From Xestospongia muta (Eukaryota; Porifera; Demospongiae; Haplosclerida; Petrosiidae), in the NCBI GenBank assembly GCA_963693285.1, contig OY848922.1:8296923-8360922 (forward strand): DNA of 64,000 nucleotides. Direction: 5' to 3'. The stretch's first letter is position 1. Each line of letters opens with the position of its first letter. This document shows positions 22,669 through 36,202 of the stretch, piece after piece. The translations under genes and the position numbers were made by a program. The notes under the pieces are model-generated. The model made no database searches and was not told the origin of the DNA. It worked only from the letters and a program-made list of their open reading frames with translations.

Positions 22669-23405
22669 ATGGCTGAGTGTATTCCTGGTAAGTGACAAGT
22701 AAAATTTGACCTAATTTTATTGTGTAATTATGAACTCAAAGAACCTGAACAATTTATACACATTTGTCTGCAAAAGAGAGCTGGTCGAAAGGTCTATACA
22801 ACAATTCAAGGTTTACCTAATGAATTCAATTCAAAACTTATTCTCAGCTTTTTTAAAAAGGTTAGTTGAGACATTTTTATAATGAACACTGTGGGAGCTA
22901 GGATAGTGTACTTAGTAAGTATAGATGTGACCTCAATATAGAGGCTGTATAATATACTAAAGTATTAGTATGGGACTAGAACAAGTGTCCTCGATATAGA
23001 GGTTGTATAATACACTAAAGTATTAGTATGGGACTAGAACAAGTGTCCTCAATATAGAGGCTGTATAATATACTAAAGTATTAGTATGGGACTAGAACAA
23101 GTGTCCTCAATATGGAGGCTGTATAATACACTAAAGTATTAGTATGGGACTAGAACAAGTGTCCTCAATATGGAGGCTGTATAATACACTAAAGTATTAG
23201 TATGGGACTAGAACAAGTGTCCTCAACATAGTATACTTATAAGAGTTCCATATAGAAATTTGCCTGTAATGGGACAGTGGAGGAGATACCAGAACATGGA
23301 ACAGTTATACAATTGGAAGGAGATCAGAGAATAAATGCACGTGACTTTTTACTGACAAGAGGATTCATTGAACAAGACCAAATAATAGTCCATGGCATAA
23401 TATGA
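22669..23405 (+). CDS. Diverged eIF1/SUI1 paralogue, 3 exons, 95 aa
   Basis: The exon structure and phases match eIF1: 22669-22687, 22742-22860 and 23256-23405. It keeps the SUI1 scaffold (AGRKVYTTIQGL, KKFACNGTV, HGTVIQLEGDQR, ending IIVHGII). However, it has a 17-residue shorter N-terminal part before the beta-sheet, and QQRNGRKT, which contacts the ribosome in eIF1, is changed to QKRAGRKV. Intron 2 (22861-23255) is mostly the 58-bp tandem repeat. The frame is open and splice sites are good, so it is probably expressed. Whether it works in initiation or as a regulator cannot be told from sequence. Confidence 0.82.
22931..23228. repeat. 58-bp tandem repeat array, 5 copies
   Basis: Unit starts (CCTC) fall at 22931, 22989, 23047, 23105 and 23163, with a decaying sixth at 23221. 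The unit contains actaaagtattagtatggg and gactagaacaagtgtcctc. Copies differ at only a few positions. The array lies in the last intron of the eIF1 paralogue. Confidence 0.92.
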
Positions 23406-23521
23406 AGTACATAATTATACATGTACAGTGTGTAAATGGTTTGTTCTTGCAATAGACAATGTTATGTTCATGTATATAATCTTGAGTAAATAAATGTACA
23501 TGTCCTAAGTTCATATAAATA

Positions 23522-26500
23522 TCATTGTTCACTTTCTTCCTCTAAAAGTGGTGATAAATGGCGATGTTCTCTCGTCTCAGGGAGAGGTAACGTTGCCTGG
23601 GTCGGTAGTGATTGGGTTGTCGTCTCTAGCCTACCTCCTTTCAACAGTCGATCACATAATAACGCTATGTGTCGCTTGAGTTTTTGACAATCAGGAGGCA
23701 GGTCTAATCCAGGTAGAATAACTGCCTGATCTTTGCTGGTTTTTGCTAAAGATGTTTTTAAAAGTTGAGTTATGGAGGCATCAACTATTTCTTCCCATCC
23801 CTAGAGTAAAGAATACTAGTATTAAGTGGGTGTGGTTAGTGGGTGTGGTTTAACCTGATCTGTGTTCTGAGGGATGTTTGGATTAAGAACACTTTCTAAA
23901 ATGATAACTTCGTTATCTGATAAATCGGCTGAGAATTTCAGTAAAAGGATTATCAGATGACTAGCACTAGTTAACCATCTCAATGTCTTCTCTTCTTCAG
24001 CTTGTAACTCCTCACATTTCTCAGTTAATGCCATTAGCTAAAGTAAGAGGATAATAGATATGTACTTGTACATACCATGTACTTGTATAAAGACTCTATG
24101 TAAGGGTCATATTCTTACCTGCATAAATGTTCCATCCAATAGTGTATCTAAATGTACTAGACCTGATGGAGTCTTGTCTTTAAATCGAGCCAACAAGCGT
24201 TTCTGAATAGCTCTAAATTGATGGGCGTGTCTACCTATCAACTCCTGGCATTGTTGAAGGCCTAGCCGTACCTACAATGACATCATTATGACATATTAAA
24301 AAATATAAATATTTACCTTAAAATGTTGTTCTATCAAGCTAAAATACTCTGATAATGGTAGAGGTGGGGACATTGAAATTTTGAAATCATCAAACTAAAA
24401 AATTGTTAAAAATTGATGTATTTTAAAACCACACCCACATTTTTGTGGTAGTCTTGTAACCTAGCAACAAGGTCTTCAACAAAAAGACCCAAAGCTTGAA
24501 AGCAATCTGATTGGAGACGATATCGCTCTAAAGAATGACATCATAACATTTAGGTTGCTATGACAACAAGATGATGTAATGAATTAATGATATCATAATG
24601 GATTGTTGCTATGACAACATGCATGTGGAATTCATGTGACTGTTGCCATGGTAACACATACGTGAAGTTTTTGATGATATCATTGTTACAACTTGTCCAG
24701 TCAGCAGTTCAAAGGCAACAGCATTAGGAGGAGCACCCTCTTCATTAATAGAATATAACTTCGTTAATGGGACACATGAGTGGGTGGACTCCAATGTCAC
24801 CTATATCAGCAAATGGTGACCACACCTACTAATTATAATTAGCCACACTCACTTTATTTTGGCCATCTTGAGGAGCAGATAGTTTACAGAATAGCTCCAT
24901 TGGTAATGAGAGGGTGTGGTTTATAGTGTGGGCGTGTCCTCCACTTGTACAATAGGACACAATGACATGGACTTGACGTGATTTGTACCAAAGGTCACCA
25001 TTACAGACAAAGGTCAATGTCACTGGTTCCTTATATCCATCACCTAATGGATACAAATTATTTATTAATTGAACAAAGACATATGGAGAAGGATGGATAC
25101 AAAAAAGGATTAATATAATACACTTTCTAAAAATATTTTAACAAATAAATGGTTTAAGGATTTTAGACGATTGATTACTAATATTTAAAGTTCAGAAAAC
25201 TACCACAATAATGTACACTCACTGGACATATTGTGACTATTAGGCAATTTGCATTTATCAAATTGTGAAATATTACAGAAACTTGTAGATTGTTGACAGG
25301 CTCTTAGAAAAGCAGTGAAGACACAACCTCAATATTCAAGGTAATACCGATGGTACCAAACAATAGAACCAATAGATATGTAAAATTTTATCTTATGAGA
25401 TACCTCCATGGTTTGTTATTTATTAAGTTGTGAATGTCTTTCAAAAGTTACAATTTTTTTATTTTTAAATACAGAAACAAACTTTGCTCAAAATGTCCTT
25501 TTCAGTCTTTCTAGATTGCATAAAGTAGGTTTAAAATCCTCAAAGCAATACTTATCAACAGTTTTCAGCTGCCAAACTACCTCTAGAAGGCGGAGTTGAT
25601 GGGTGGAGAATTTTGCAGAAGAGTTTGGGCTGTATAGAGCTTGTGCGACCGATCAGTGGGAAGAGCAAGTGGCTCTTCGTCCCACCGATCGGTGGCAGCA
25701 GCAAATTCGTGGCTCTACGTGCCACCGAAGTTTCGGTAGCAGAACCATCAGCCTTAATATGGTTGAAGGTAGTGATACTCCAGCCTCGGTCCCAGACTAC
25801 ATCTTAGATGAAGTACCTCCATTACATGAAATAGTTGAATATGCCAGAACTGATTGTTGCATTGAGTTGGGGACAATGCTAGAACTGGATATTGAGGACC
25901 TACGCAATGTTAAGAAGACTGAATCATCCGTGTCTGCCGAATTATCAGCTGTGTATCAGATGTGGCTTGATAAAAAAGGTAGAGATGCCACTAGGAGGCG
26001 ATTGTTGGATGCTCTGAGAACTAAACATGTTGGTCAGGACAGGATTGCAGAATTATATAAGGCAAAATTGATTGAGATGGTCAGTAGATTCAGAACATGT
26101 GATAGTGTAAATTCATTGGTAATTTCTTTAGGCAGAAGAAAGAAAGAACATTGAAAACAAACAACCAAACATAATGGAAAAAAATAGCTCGAATTTCAGT
26201 AAGTAGATTAACAAAGGGTTTGTATGTTATCATCAATTTGAATTTTCTGCCTAATTTTTGAATTTTTGCCAGCAAAGCACATTTACTATTGAATAATGAA
26301 TTGTTTTGAAAAATGCATAAATAGATTAAAATTATAATTACGGTAAGTACACGTGTAACAGGACTAAAGATTGTCAAATTTCTCATTATAAATTATTGCT
26401 AATGTTATTTTCTAAGTCATATATGCAAACAATAGCATTTATTATTTTTTTTAATTTAAATTGATATAGTCACAAATCACTTAATGTATGCAATTAAAAT

Positions 26501-29500
26501 GGCTGATATCGGTATACCATGTCAACATTTGGATTTTCATGTTCAAAATGACTGAATCCATGCAAACCTTAACCTAGATTTGTTGTTAGACCTAAAATCA
26601 TTTGAGTCTTTGTATTATTCAGAAAAGAGTCACCATAGAAATCCGGAAAAAGAACGCAAAGAAAGAGATCTTAAACGTCATTTCCGTAACCTTCTGTCAG
26701 CTGTATATCTCTCTAGTGATAAACACATTGATACAAGAAAACTAAAGCTTCACATCCAGACCTGGTTGGCTGTTGAAAAGGAGGAGGTTTATTTACCAGC
26801 AACTATAGAAGAGTTTTGTGATAAGATAGAAAGCAAAGACACTTCAAGTACCATCATCTTGTTTTTAGTGAAAAAATATTTTATTCATTACCGTAATCCT
26901 CAACTACTAAAAGAGATTGTTGAAAAGTTCTTGTTAATAGACGATAATGTTGTGACTCAAATGAACCAATATATACATGACCTTGAGGCATTTGAATTAA
27001 CACTAAAGGAACTAGAACAAGTCAGCCGTGAAGACGATCTTGGTCCAAGTGCACCATCTGGCCTTCCTAAGTTTACTATAGAAGCAGATAATCCTGACAT
27101 GACATTGCAACAATTTCAGACCACACTCTCAGAGAACATTCCACAGTCTAACCACACTTTACTAAAGAGTGTCGAACCTGGTAGTATCATCATGACATAC
27201 GTAGCTCTACCATGTGTTGCATCAGCTGTAATGAAAGAGCTTACTAATCCAATTACCTTGAAAAAACTGAACTTAAAAGGAGTGAGAGTAATTAAACCAT
27301 ATCCGAATGAACACTGCTATAGTCCTCAAAGAACTATTTGTGCGAAAGAGATTGACACAGAGAAATGGAAACTAAAAAATCCACGAGTAGTCATATTAGA
27401 GACAAAAGCTATGAATTCTCTTTTAATACAAGAACGTACTTAACCTTGTCATCTCAGTTTGCTCAAGATCCAGTTTAAAGACATATTTTATGTTCTAATG
27501 AATCACCATATTCTCTAATATCAACTAGTTTTCTGCCATCATCTCACTGATCACAAGTAACAACAGAAGCTGTGTCATATAGCTATATATCAAGGCATTT
27601 TATCAGGCTATAATTCCATTTCCAATACAACTATAATGTACAACTGATGAGGAATGATTTGAAATTTGTACTTTTATTTAATACATTCCTATACTTGTTA
27701 ATAAAATGTAAAATGTATTTATTACCACTTTGTTATAGTTGATTATATGTGGGTGGATATGCACAAACATTAAATTACTGGGCAATTTGGTGGTTATTAA
27801 ATTGATAAACAGCAAATTTTGTAAATTTGCCAAATCTCCTGTACTATAGCAATTAAATGTTTTCATACTAGAGTACTTCATAAAACATGGAGGAATACAT
27901 TATGTATACATACACACACACATGTTGTAAGGCAAAGACTAACCTATAGTGTCAAATGACAATGTTGATGGATGCACACTAATAGGGGGTGTGGTCTCCA
28001 CAAGTAATGTAATACCAGATACTGAAGCCAATGGATCAGAACAATATAGACTTATCTAGAGGGTGGGGTCAATGACATCATAATGACATCATCAAGTACC
28101 TTTGCTTCAACAGATTGTTGATTATCATTTTCTTCAGTATCATCAGATTGAAATGGGCGTGGCTTACTATATTCCACTGCATCAATTATAAGAGTATTTT
28201 TGTCCGATACTAGGACTCCACCTAAGCCATGGGAGGTACCCCTCAAGATTAAAGCTTAATAGAGTATTACTAGTACCTTTGTCAGCTTCATCAATAAATG
28301 ACTGGATCTCTTTAAGTTCTTCAGATAATTTCTAAAAAATAGAAAATTAAGTACATTTTAATATTAACTATTTAAATCTATTTATTGTCCTAATTAAAGG
28401 GGTATCCTCCTTTAAGAGTACATGTACAATACTCACTTGGAGATCACCAGGTCCCGTTACAGCTAATGATGGTACTAGAGACGTTGGATCAGTCCCTAAA
28501 TAACTGCACTGCAAATGACCTATCTCATCCAATGTAACAATAACCCCTTCTAATTCCCTATTAATTAATATAAATTAAATTTCTAAAAGTCTCTTAGAAC
28601 ATACTGGAATTGAGCAACTGCTATGGCTACTGGTACATGAGGTAACTGGGCAGACCATACCATCACTTGATTACATAATACTTGAAGTTGTTGTGACTGG
28701 CCTACTAATATATATGATATTGAAGGGTTGCCCCCTATAATTAAAATAATATTGTATTATTACATTATAATTATAGGAGGGTCCTCACTCACTTTCAGTA
28801 GAGGGTTTTGTCATATATGGTAAAACACAAGTTACTGGAGTCTCAAGGTTTTTAGAGAATAACATTGTACCAGAGTCTTTTAAACAAAATAAGTTTCTTT
28901 CTCCTAATACAATGATAATTGAGGGGCCGTCCTCAACGTCAATAGTCTTAATATCAACTACTGGTTCTCCTAACTGCAGTGTCCAATCTGGCTATATAAC
29001 AAAGAGCATTTTAATATACACATAGTATCTAAAATAACTAATCTTTTATTACTATTATTAGATTTTAACAACATTTCTGAACACAATCAATTACTCCACT
29101 TAACAAGGACCTATATAGCTAACTTCATAAAAAATTTCAAGTGATTTTGTGACGTGGACCAAATTCTCAATTTTTGGCTCGAGACCATGGACTATCCATG
29201 GTCTTGAGGCAAAAATGGCTAAAAAATGAAATTGCTTCAAATTTTTTATGATGATAGCTATATAGGTCCTTGTTATGTAGAATAATCGTTTGTGCTTAGA
29301 AATGTTGTCAAAGTCAGTAAAAAACCAAAACAAATTCATTAATTTACATGTACATTTACTAGTAGAACAAAGGGGATTATATAAACATTTTTAAAAGAAT
29401 AATGCAACATTTTAGAGCAGTAATACTAATGTCACTTAACAAGGACCTATATAGCTAACTTCATAAAAAATTTCAAGTAATTTTACTGTTACATGTAATG

Positions 29501-30715
29501 ATTTTGGACCATTTTTTAATTCGGACCATGAACTATATTGAGTCAAAAAATCGAAAATTGGTCTACATCACAAAATCACTTGAACTTTTTTATGGAGTTA
29601 GCTATATAGGTCCTTGTTAAGTGACATTAATATTACTGCTCTCAAAATGATGTATTAGCTTTTTAAAGAATATTATTATTATAATGTCACTTGTTCAACT
29701 GGTACATGTACAGAGTAAATATGATGACTAGACGAAATATACTATATACTTTATATTCAGTGAACTCTAATATATTCAGTAAATATTAAATATACCTTTG
29801 CTTTCTTTATTGTTGTTTGTTGTGCCCCACTAGTTAGAACTTGATAACGATAAGCCTCTAAAGATCTATCAGTATTGGCTGTTAAAATTATATTAGTACG
29901 AGAGACATAAGCTAGAGGGCCTGGTAAGAGAAATCCTGGTAAAGAACAGGTAAGAATCTCGCCTGTGTGTCCAAATATCCGTAGCTGTCCATCAAGGGAT
30001 TGAACGCAAATGAGGTCTTGACCGTCTGCACGTCCAAGTTGTCCGATCAACATTCCATGTGATGTATGAGGGAGAGAAAACTGGCTAACTGGTATAATGG
30101 AGAGTTGTTCTCCATCAAGTGATAAAGAATAGATTGTTAACAGTTTAAAATGAAGTACAGCTAACTGAGAAGAGGGTGAGTTCCTATATAATTAACTCAT
30201 TTTAATTATTAACAATTAATTTTATTATAATCTACCTTAATAGCTTGACCACACCCACTTGAATTATTGGTGATGGTAGTTGTGTTTCCAATAGAAGATG
30301 ACTAGGAGAGAATGGTTCATTGGTTGGAGCATATGCTCTTAAGATACCACTAAAGCTACCCACCATTATAATATCTGAAATAACACAAATAAAACCACAC
30401 CCACTTCAAAAGTAAATATACTAAATATATATTATATATGTTGAAACCTCTATAAAGTGGACACTATAGGACACTCCTTAGTATAGAGGTGTCCTCAATA
30501 TAGAGGTTGTATAATGCACGAAAGTATTAGTATAGGACTAGAACAAGTGTCCTCAATATAGAGTATGGTAACTAGGTTACAAAAGTTCCTCTCATAAACT
30601 TACTCTGGTCTTGTTGGTCTGAGGAGATTGGTATAATAGTTAGTGATCCTGTTGAGTGGAACTCCTCATATCCTGATACTGTAGACCACCATTCTCTTGC
30701 TTTGAATAAAGACAT
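23522..30715 (-). CDS. BBS9: BBS9 / PTHB1, BBSome core subunit, multi-exon
   Basis: BBS9 is the central scaffold of the BBSome, the coat that moves membrane cargo in cilia. ATG is at 30715 (MSLFKAREWWSTVSGYEEF, nearly the vertebrate start) and the stop at 23522-23524 (LLEEESEQ). The N-terminal beta-propeller is seen in exons around 30604-30715, 30240-30376 (IIMVGSFSGILRAYAP), 29795-30185 (DLICVQSLDGQLRIF, LPGFLLPGPLAY), 28795-28990 (VLGERNLFCLKDSG), 28600-28735, 28440-28562 (HLQCSYLGTDP), 28275-28333 and about 28075-28240. The GAE and platform parts follow at 27945-28060, 24853-25045, 24640-24797 and 24430-24535, then 24090-24400. The C-terminal helices are at 23860-24035 (SASHLIILLLKFSADLSD) and 23522-23800 (LLCDRLLKGGRLE). 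Exact ends of middle exons are approximate. The 2.9-kb intron at about 25.05-27.94 kb hosts another gene. Confidence 0.92.
25640..25745. other. Paired inverted repeats in the 5' UTR of the nested death-domain gene
   Basis: The segment CCGATCAGTGGGAAGAGC ... GGCTCTTCGTCCCACCGATCGG folds on itself almost perfectly, and a second copy of the motif (GTGGCTCTACGTGCCACCGA) follows at once. It is much richer in GC than its surroundings and ends just before the ATG at 25759. It could be a structured leader or promoter-linked element. Confidence 0.55.
25759..27443 (+). CDS. Death-domain protein nested antisense in a BBS9 intron, 3 exons, 417 aa
   Basis: Exons are 25759-26079, 26132-26198 and 26578-27443; phases 0 and 1 agree and total 418 codons. 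The N-terminal half is a death domain (about residues 14-105; LHEIVEYARTD, ELGTMLELDIEDLRNVKK, YQMWLDKKGRDATRRRLLDA), a helical homotypic-interaction fold of apoptosis and innate signalling. After a charged linker, the C-terminal 290 residues form an all-alpha segment (SDKHIDTRKLKLHIQTWLAV, IILFLVKKYFIHYRNP) followed by a mixed region (GSIIMTYVALPCVASAVMKE) I cannot name. The ATG at 25759 is the first in frame. The donor of intron 1 is GTCAGT, weaker than usual; unspliced, the frame would stop at 26154. Confidence 0.75.
27444..27940. other. Remainder of the host BBS9 intron after the nested gene
   Basis: AT-rich with no further coding sequence. It includes the nested gene's 3' UTR and a short CACACA run near 27910. 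Confidence 0.4.
29097..29280. mobile_element. MITE copy A (inverted ends CACTTAACAAGGACCTATAT)
   Basis: About 184 bp in a BBS9 intron. The left end CACTTAACAAGGACCTATAT and right end ATATAGGTCCTTGTTATGTA are inverted copies, with a second inner palindrome around ACCATGGACTATCCATGGT. It has no coding capacity. Confidence 0.75.
29428..29628. mobile_element. MITE copy B, same family as copy A
   Basis: About 200 bp, 150 bp from copy A and in the same orientation. The ends are AATGTCACTTAACAAGG and CCTTGTTAAGTGACATT, a longer perfect inverted repeat than in copy A. Inner sequence has diverged from copy A, so the two insertions are of different age or derive from different source elements. Confidence 0.78.
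30447..30568. repeat. 58-bp family repeat copy in a BBS9 intron
   Basis: It contains tgtcctcaatatagaggttg, cgaaagtattagtatagg and gactagaacaagtgtcctc once, preceded by a variant half unit (ctataaagtggacactatag). Confidence 0.75.
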
Positions 30716-30881
30716 CTTTAAAAATTTAAAAACCCACCCCAATAACACATTAACACCATAACAACACGTGGGTGTAGTATACTGGCGTATACGGAAACAT
30801 TCTAAAATTTGTATACAAATGAAATGCGGGTAATAATATCAACTCCGTATACTAGGACTTACTTTTATTAAGGGTTATAAC
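30716..30881. promoter_or_regulatory. Shared divergent promoter of BBS9 and ACY1
   Basis: Only 166 bases separate the two start codons, which point away from each other. Both promoters and 5' UTRs must lie here or overlap the neighbouring first exons. No TATA box or known factor site stands out. Confidence 0.55.
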
Positions 30882-34400
<3,519 letters not shown>

Positions 34401-34473
34401 TGAACATCACAAAAAACAAATTTAAAATAAAATTTAAATTCAAAATGAATAGAATTTAATGTCAATTATGACA

Positions 34474-36122
34474 TCAGTTGTGTGATATTCTTTGTTCAAA
34501 ACCATTACTATATACATGTAATGGTTTCACTACTGCTTTACGTGACAAACCTAACCTGATTCCTGGTGGAGCCATTGAGGTACAGGATGGACGTGGGATA
34601 GAGGATGTTTCAGCAAGAGCTATATGAGGATGTTAAATATAATCATGAACATCTGCACTGTACTTAATATAGAGGTGTCCTTAATATAGAGGTTGTATAA
34701 TACATTAAAGTATTAGTATGGGACTAGAACAAGTGTCCTCAATATAGAGGTTGTATAATACACTAAAGTATTAGTATGGGACTAGAACAAGCGTCCTCAA
34801 TATAGAGGTTGTATAATACACTAAAGTATTAGTATGGGACTAGAACAAGCGTCCTCAATATAGAGGTTGTATAATACACTAAAGTATTAGTATGGGACTA
34901 GAACAAGCGTCCTCAATATAAAGGGTGTTCTTTATAAAAGGCTCTATTAAATTAATCAGCACTCAAAAGAGGACACCCCTTTAATCAGCATAATCATAAA
35001 GAGGATTCACATTATGTTATATTATATTCATACCTGGAGAATTCCAATGTGGTTTCTGTGATGACATTGTTACATTAAGTGATAGTTCAGATGGCAGAGT
35101 ATTCTCTTTAGGGATATTTACAATTTGGGTTGGTTGCCCTGGCAACGTTGATTGGCTCTCTACATTTGTATCTTCGCTAACATTAGGATCATCATCATCT
35201 AAGTAATTAATAATATCATTAGTACAATAATCATAGGGGCTTACCATCCTCATCAAAGACAGCATCAGGATTACCAATTACAATACTCGTATCAAGTGAA
35301 TGTTTTTTTGATGCAATAACTGCAGCTTGCATATCACGTTCAAATTTTTCCTCTGGTGATAATCTACAAGTCACATGACTATCACATGATATTGTCTTAA
35401 GCATTAGTAACCCTTTAAGAGAACCGTCAATTTTTATAAGTTACATTATATATATATAGTAATAAATGTCTCTTAAATTACAGTAATAGGGAGAAATGTA
35501 CATATCTATATAATATACTTAATGATTTATACGGACAGTGTTCATATACAGATCATATCAATGTCACTATGATATAGATGAGGCTCAAAGTTCAAGGTAT
35601 AAGGTATAAGGTCTAGTTATTATCTATTACTATTTTAAATACCTTTTACTCTCCTTTTTTTGCTTTGTTATAGACTGAGGTTTGTTCTTCTTTGTATCTG
35701 GTATAAAGTCTTCATCTAAAATAGAAATTTACAATACAACATAGTATTAGTATGGGACTAGAACAAGTCCTGATATGAACTATCTTTTAAGTTATTATTA
35801 TCATAATTAGACAATGAGAGGATACCCCTATAATAAGGATTTAGTATTAATAGGTTCAATAGCTTGCATTGTTACTAGCACAAGACAGAGGCTCTACTTG
35901 TACTTAACGTTTAGTATTCTAGACAATACATCTATTACAAGGTCAGGTACTAAACTGTAATTATAATGTTATAGATGGCGCCTTACCGTCTGTATCTGAC
36001 TCTTCTAATCTCTTATAATTCATGGATCGCTTTCTAAGTAGAGAGAAAGACAAACTTGACTTGCTTGCACTTTTAAATTTATTAACAAACAAAGAAACTA
36101 AACAACTCGACCTTCTTCCCAT
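34474..36122 (-). CDS. RAD51AP1: RAD51-associated protein 1 (RAD51AP1), 6 exons, 186 aa
   Basis: RAD51AP1 binds DNA and the RAD51 recombinase and stimulates strand pairing in homologous recombination. Coding exons are 36112-36122, 35987-36033, 35643-35715, 35245-35363, 35034-35198 and 34474-34619; phases 2, 1, 2, 1, 1 all join and total 187 codons. Landmarks: a basic N-terminus (GRRKRSMNYKRLEESD) like the family's first DNA-binding motif, the acidic TDDEDF, a helix EKFERDMQAAVIASKKHS like the vertebrate DLEVALALSVKE, QKPHWNSP like KKPKWVPP, and the RAD51-binding tail IRLGLSRKAVVKPLH, matching vertebrate LRLGLSRLARVKPLH. It is about half the vertebrate length because linkers are short. The first coding exon has only 11 bases. 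Confidence 0.88.
34655..34925. repeat. 58-bp tandem repeat array (variant A), about 4 copies
   Basis: CCTC unit starts at 34737, 34795, 34853 and 34911, with a variant unit before them. Three copies share aagcgtcctc in place of aagtgtcctc, so they expanded from one another. It lies in the last RAD51AP1 intron. Confidence 0.92.
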
Positions 36123-36202
36123 TTTGTTCCCGCGCTCCTTTCCTGTGCGCTTTAATTAACTAACGGTTACTATAGCAACAGTATTCAAAAAAATTCACAA
36201 GA
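36123..36202. promoter_or_regulatory. Bidirectional promoter between RAD51AP1 and WDR47
   Basis: About 80 bases separate the two divergent start codons. It includes a GC-rich patch (ttcccgcgctcctttcctgtg) that is unusual in this AT-rich region, and a GTTACTATAGCAACAG element at 36167-36182 that resembles an RFX X-box (GTNRCC-N(0-3)-RGYAAC). Confidence 0.5.

Noticed and set aside
22931..23228. Possible CRISPR-like array
   Set aside because: The 58-bp repeats are directly contiguous with no unique spacers, and the setting is an animal gene intron.
25408..25599. Small plus-strand ORF upstream of the nested death-domain gene
   Set aside because: Low-complexity, no recognisable domain, and no phase-compatible splice to the next exon was found.
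34525..34627. Plus-strand stretch reading ALRDKPNLIPGGA, like a chaperonin (CCT) fragment
   Set aside because: The minus strand of the same bases is the phase-matched last exon of RAD51AP1 with the conserved RLGLSR tail, which explains it better.
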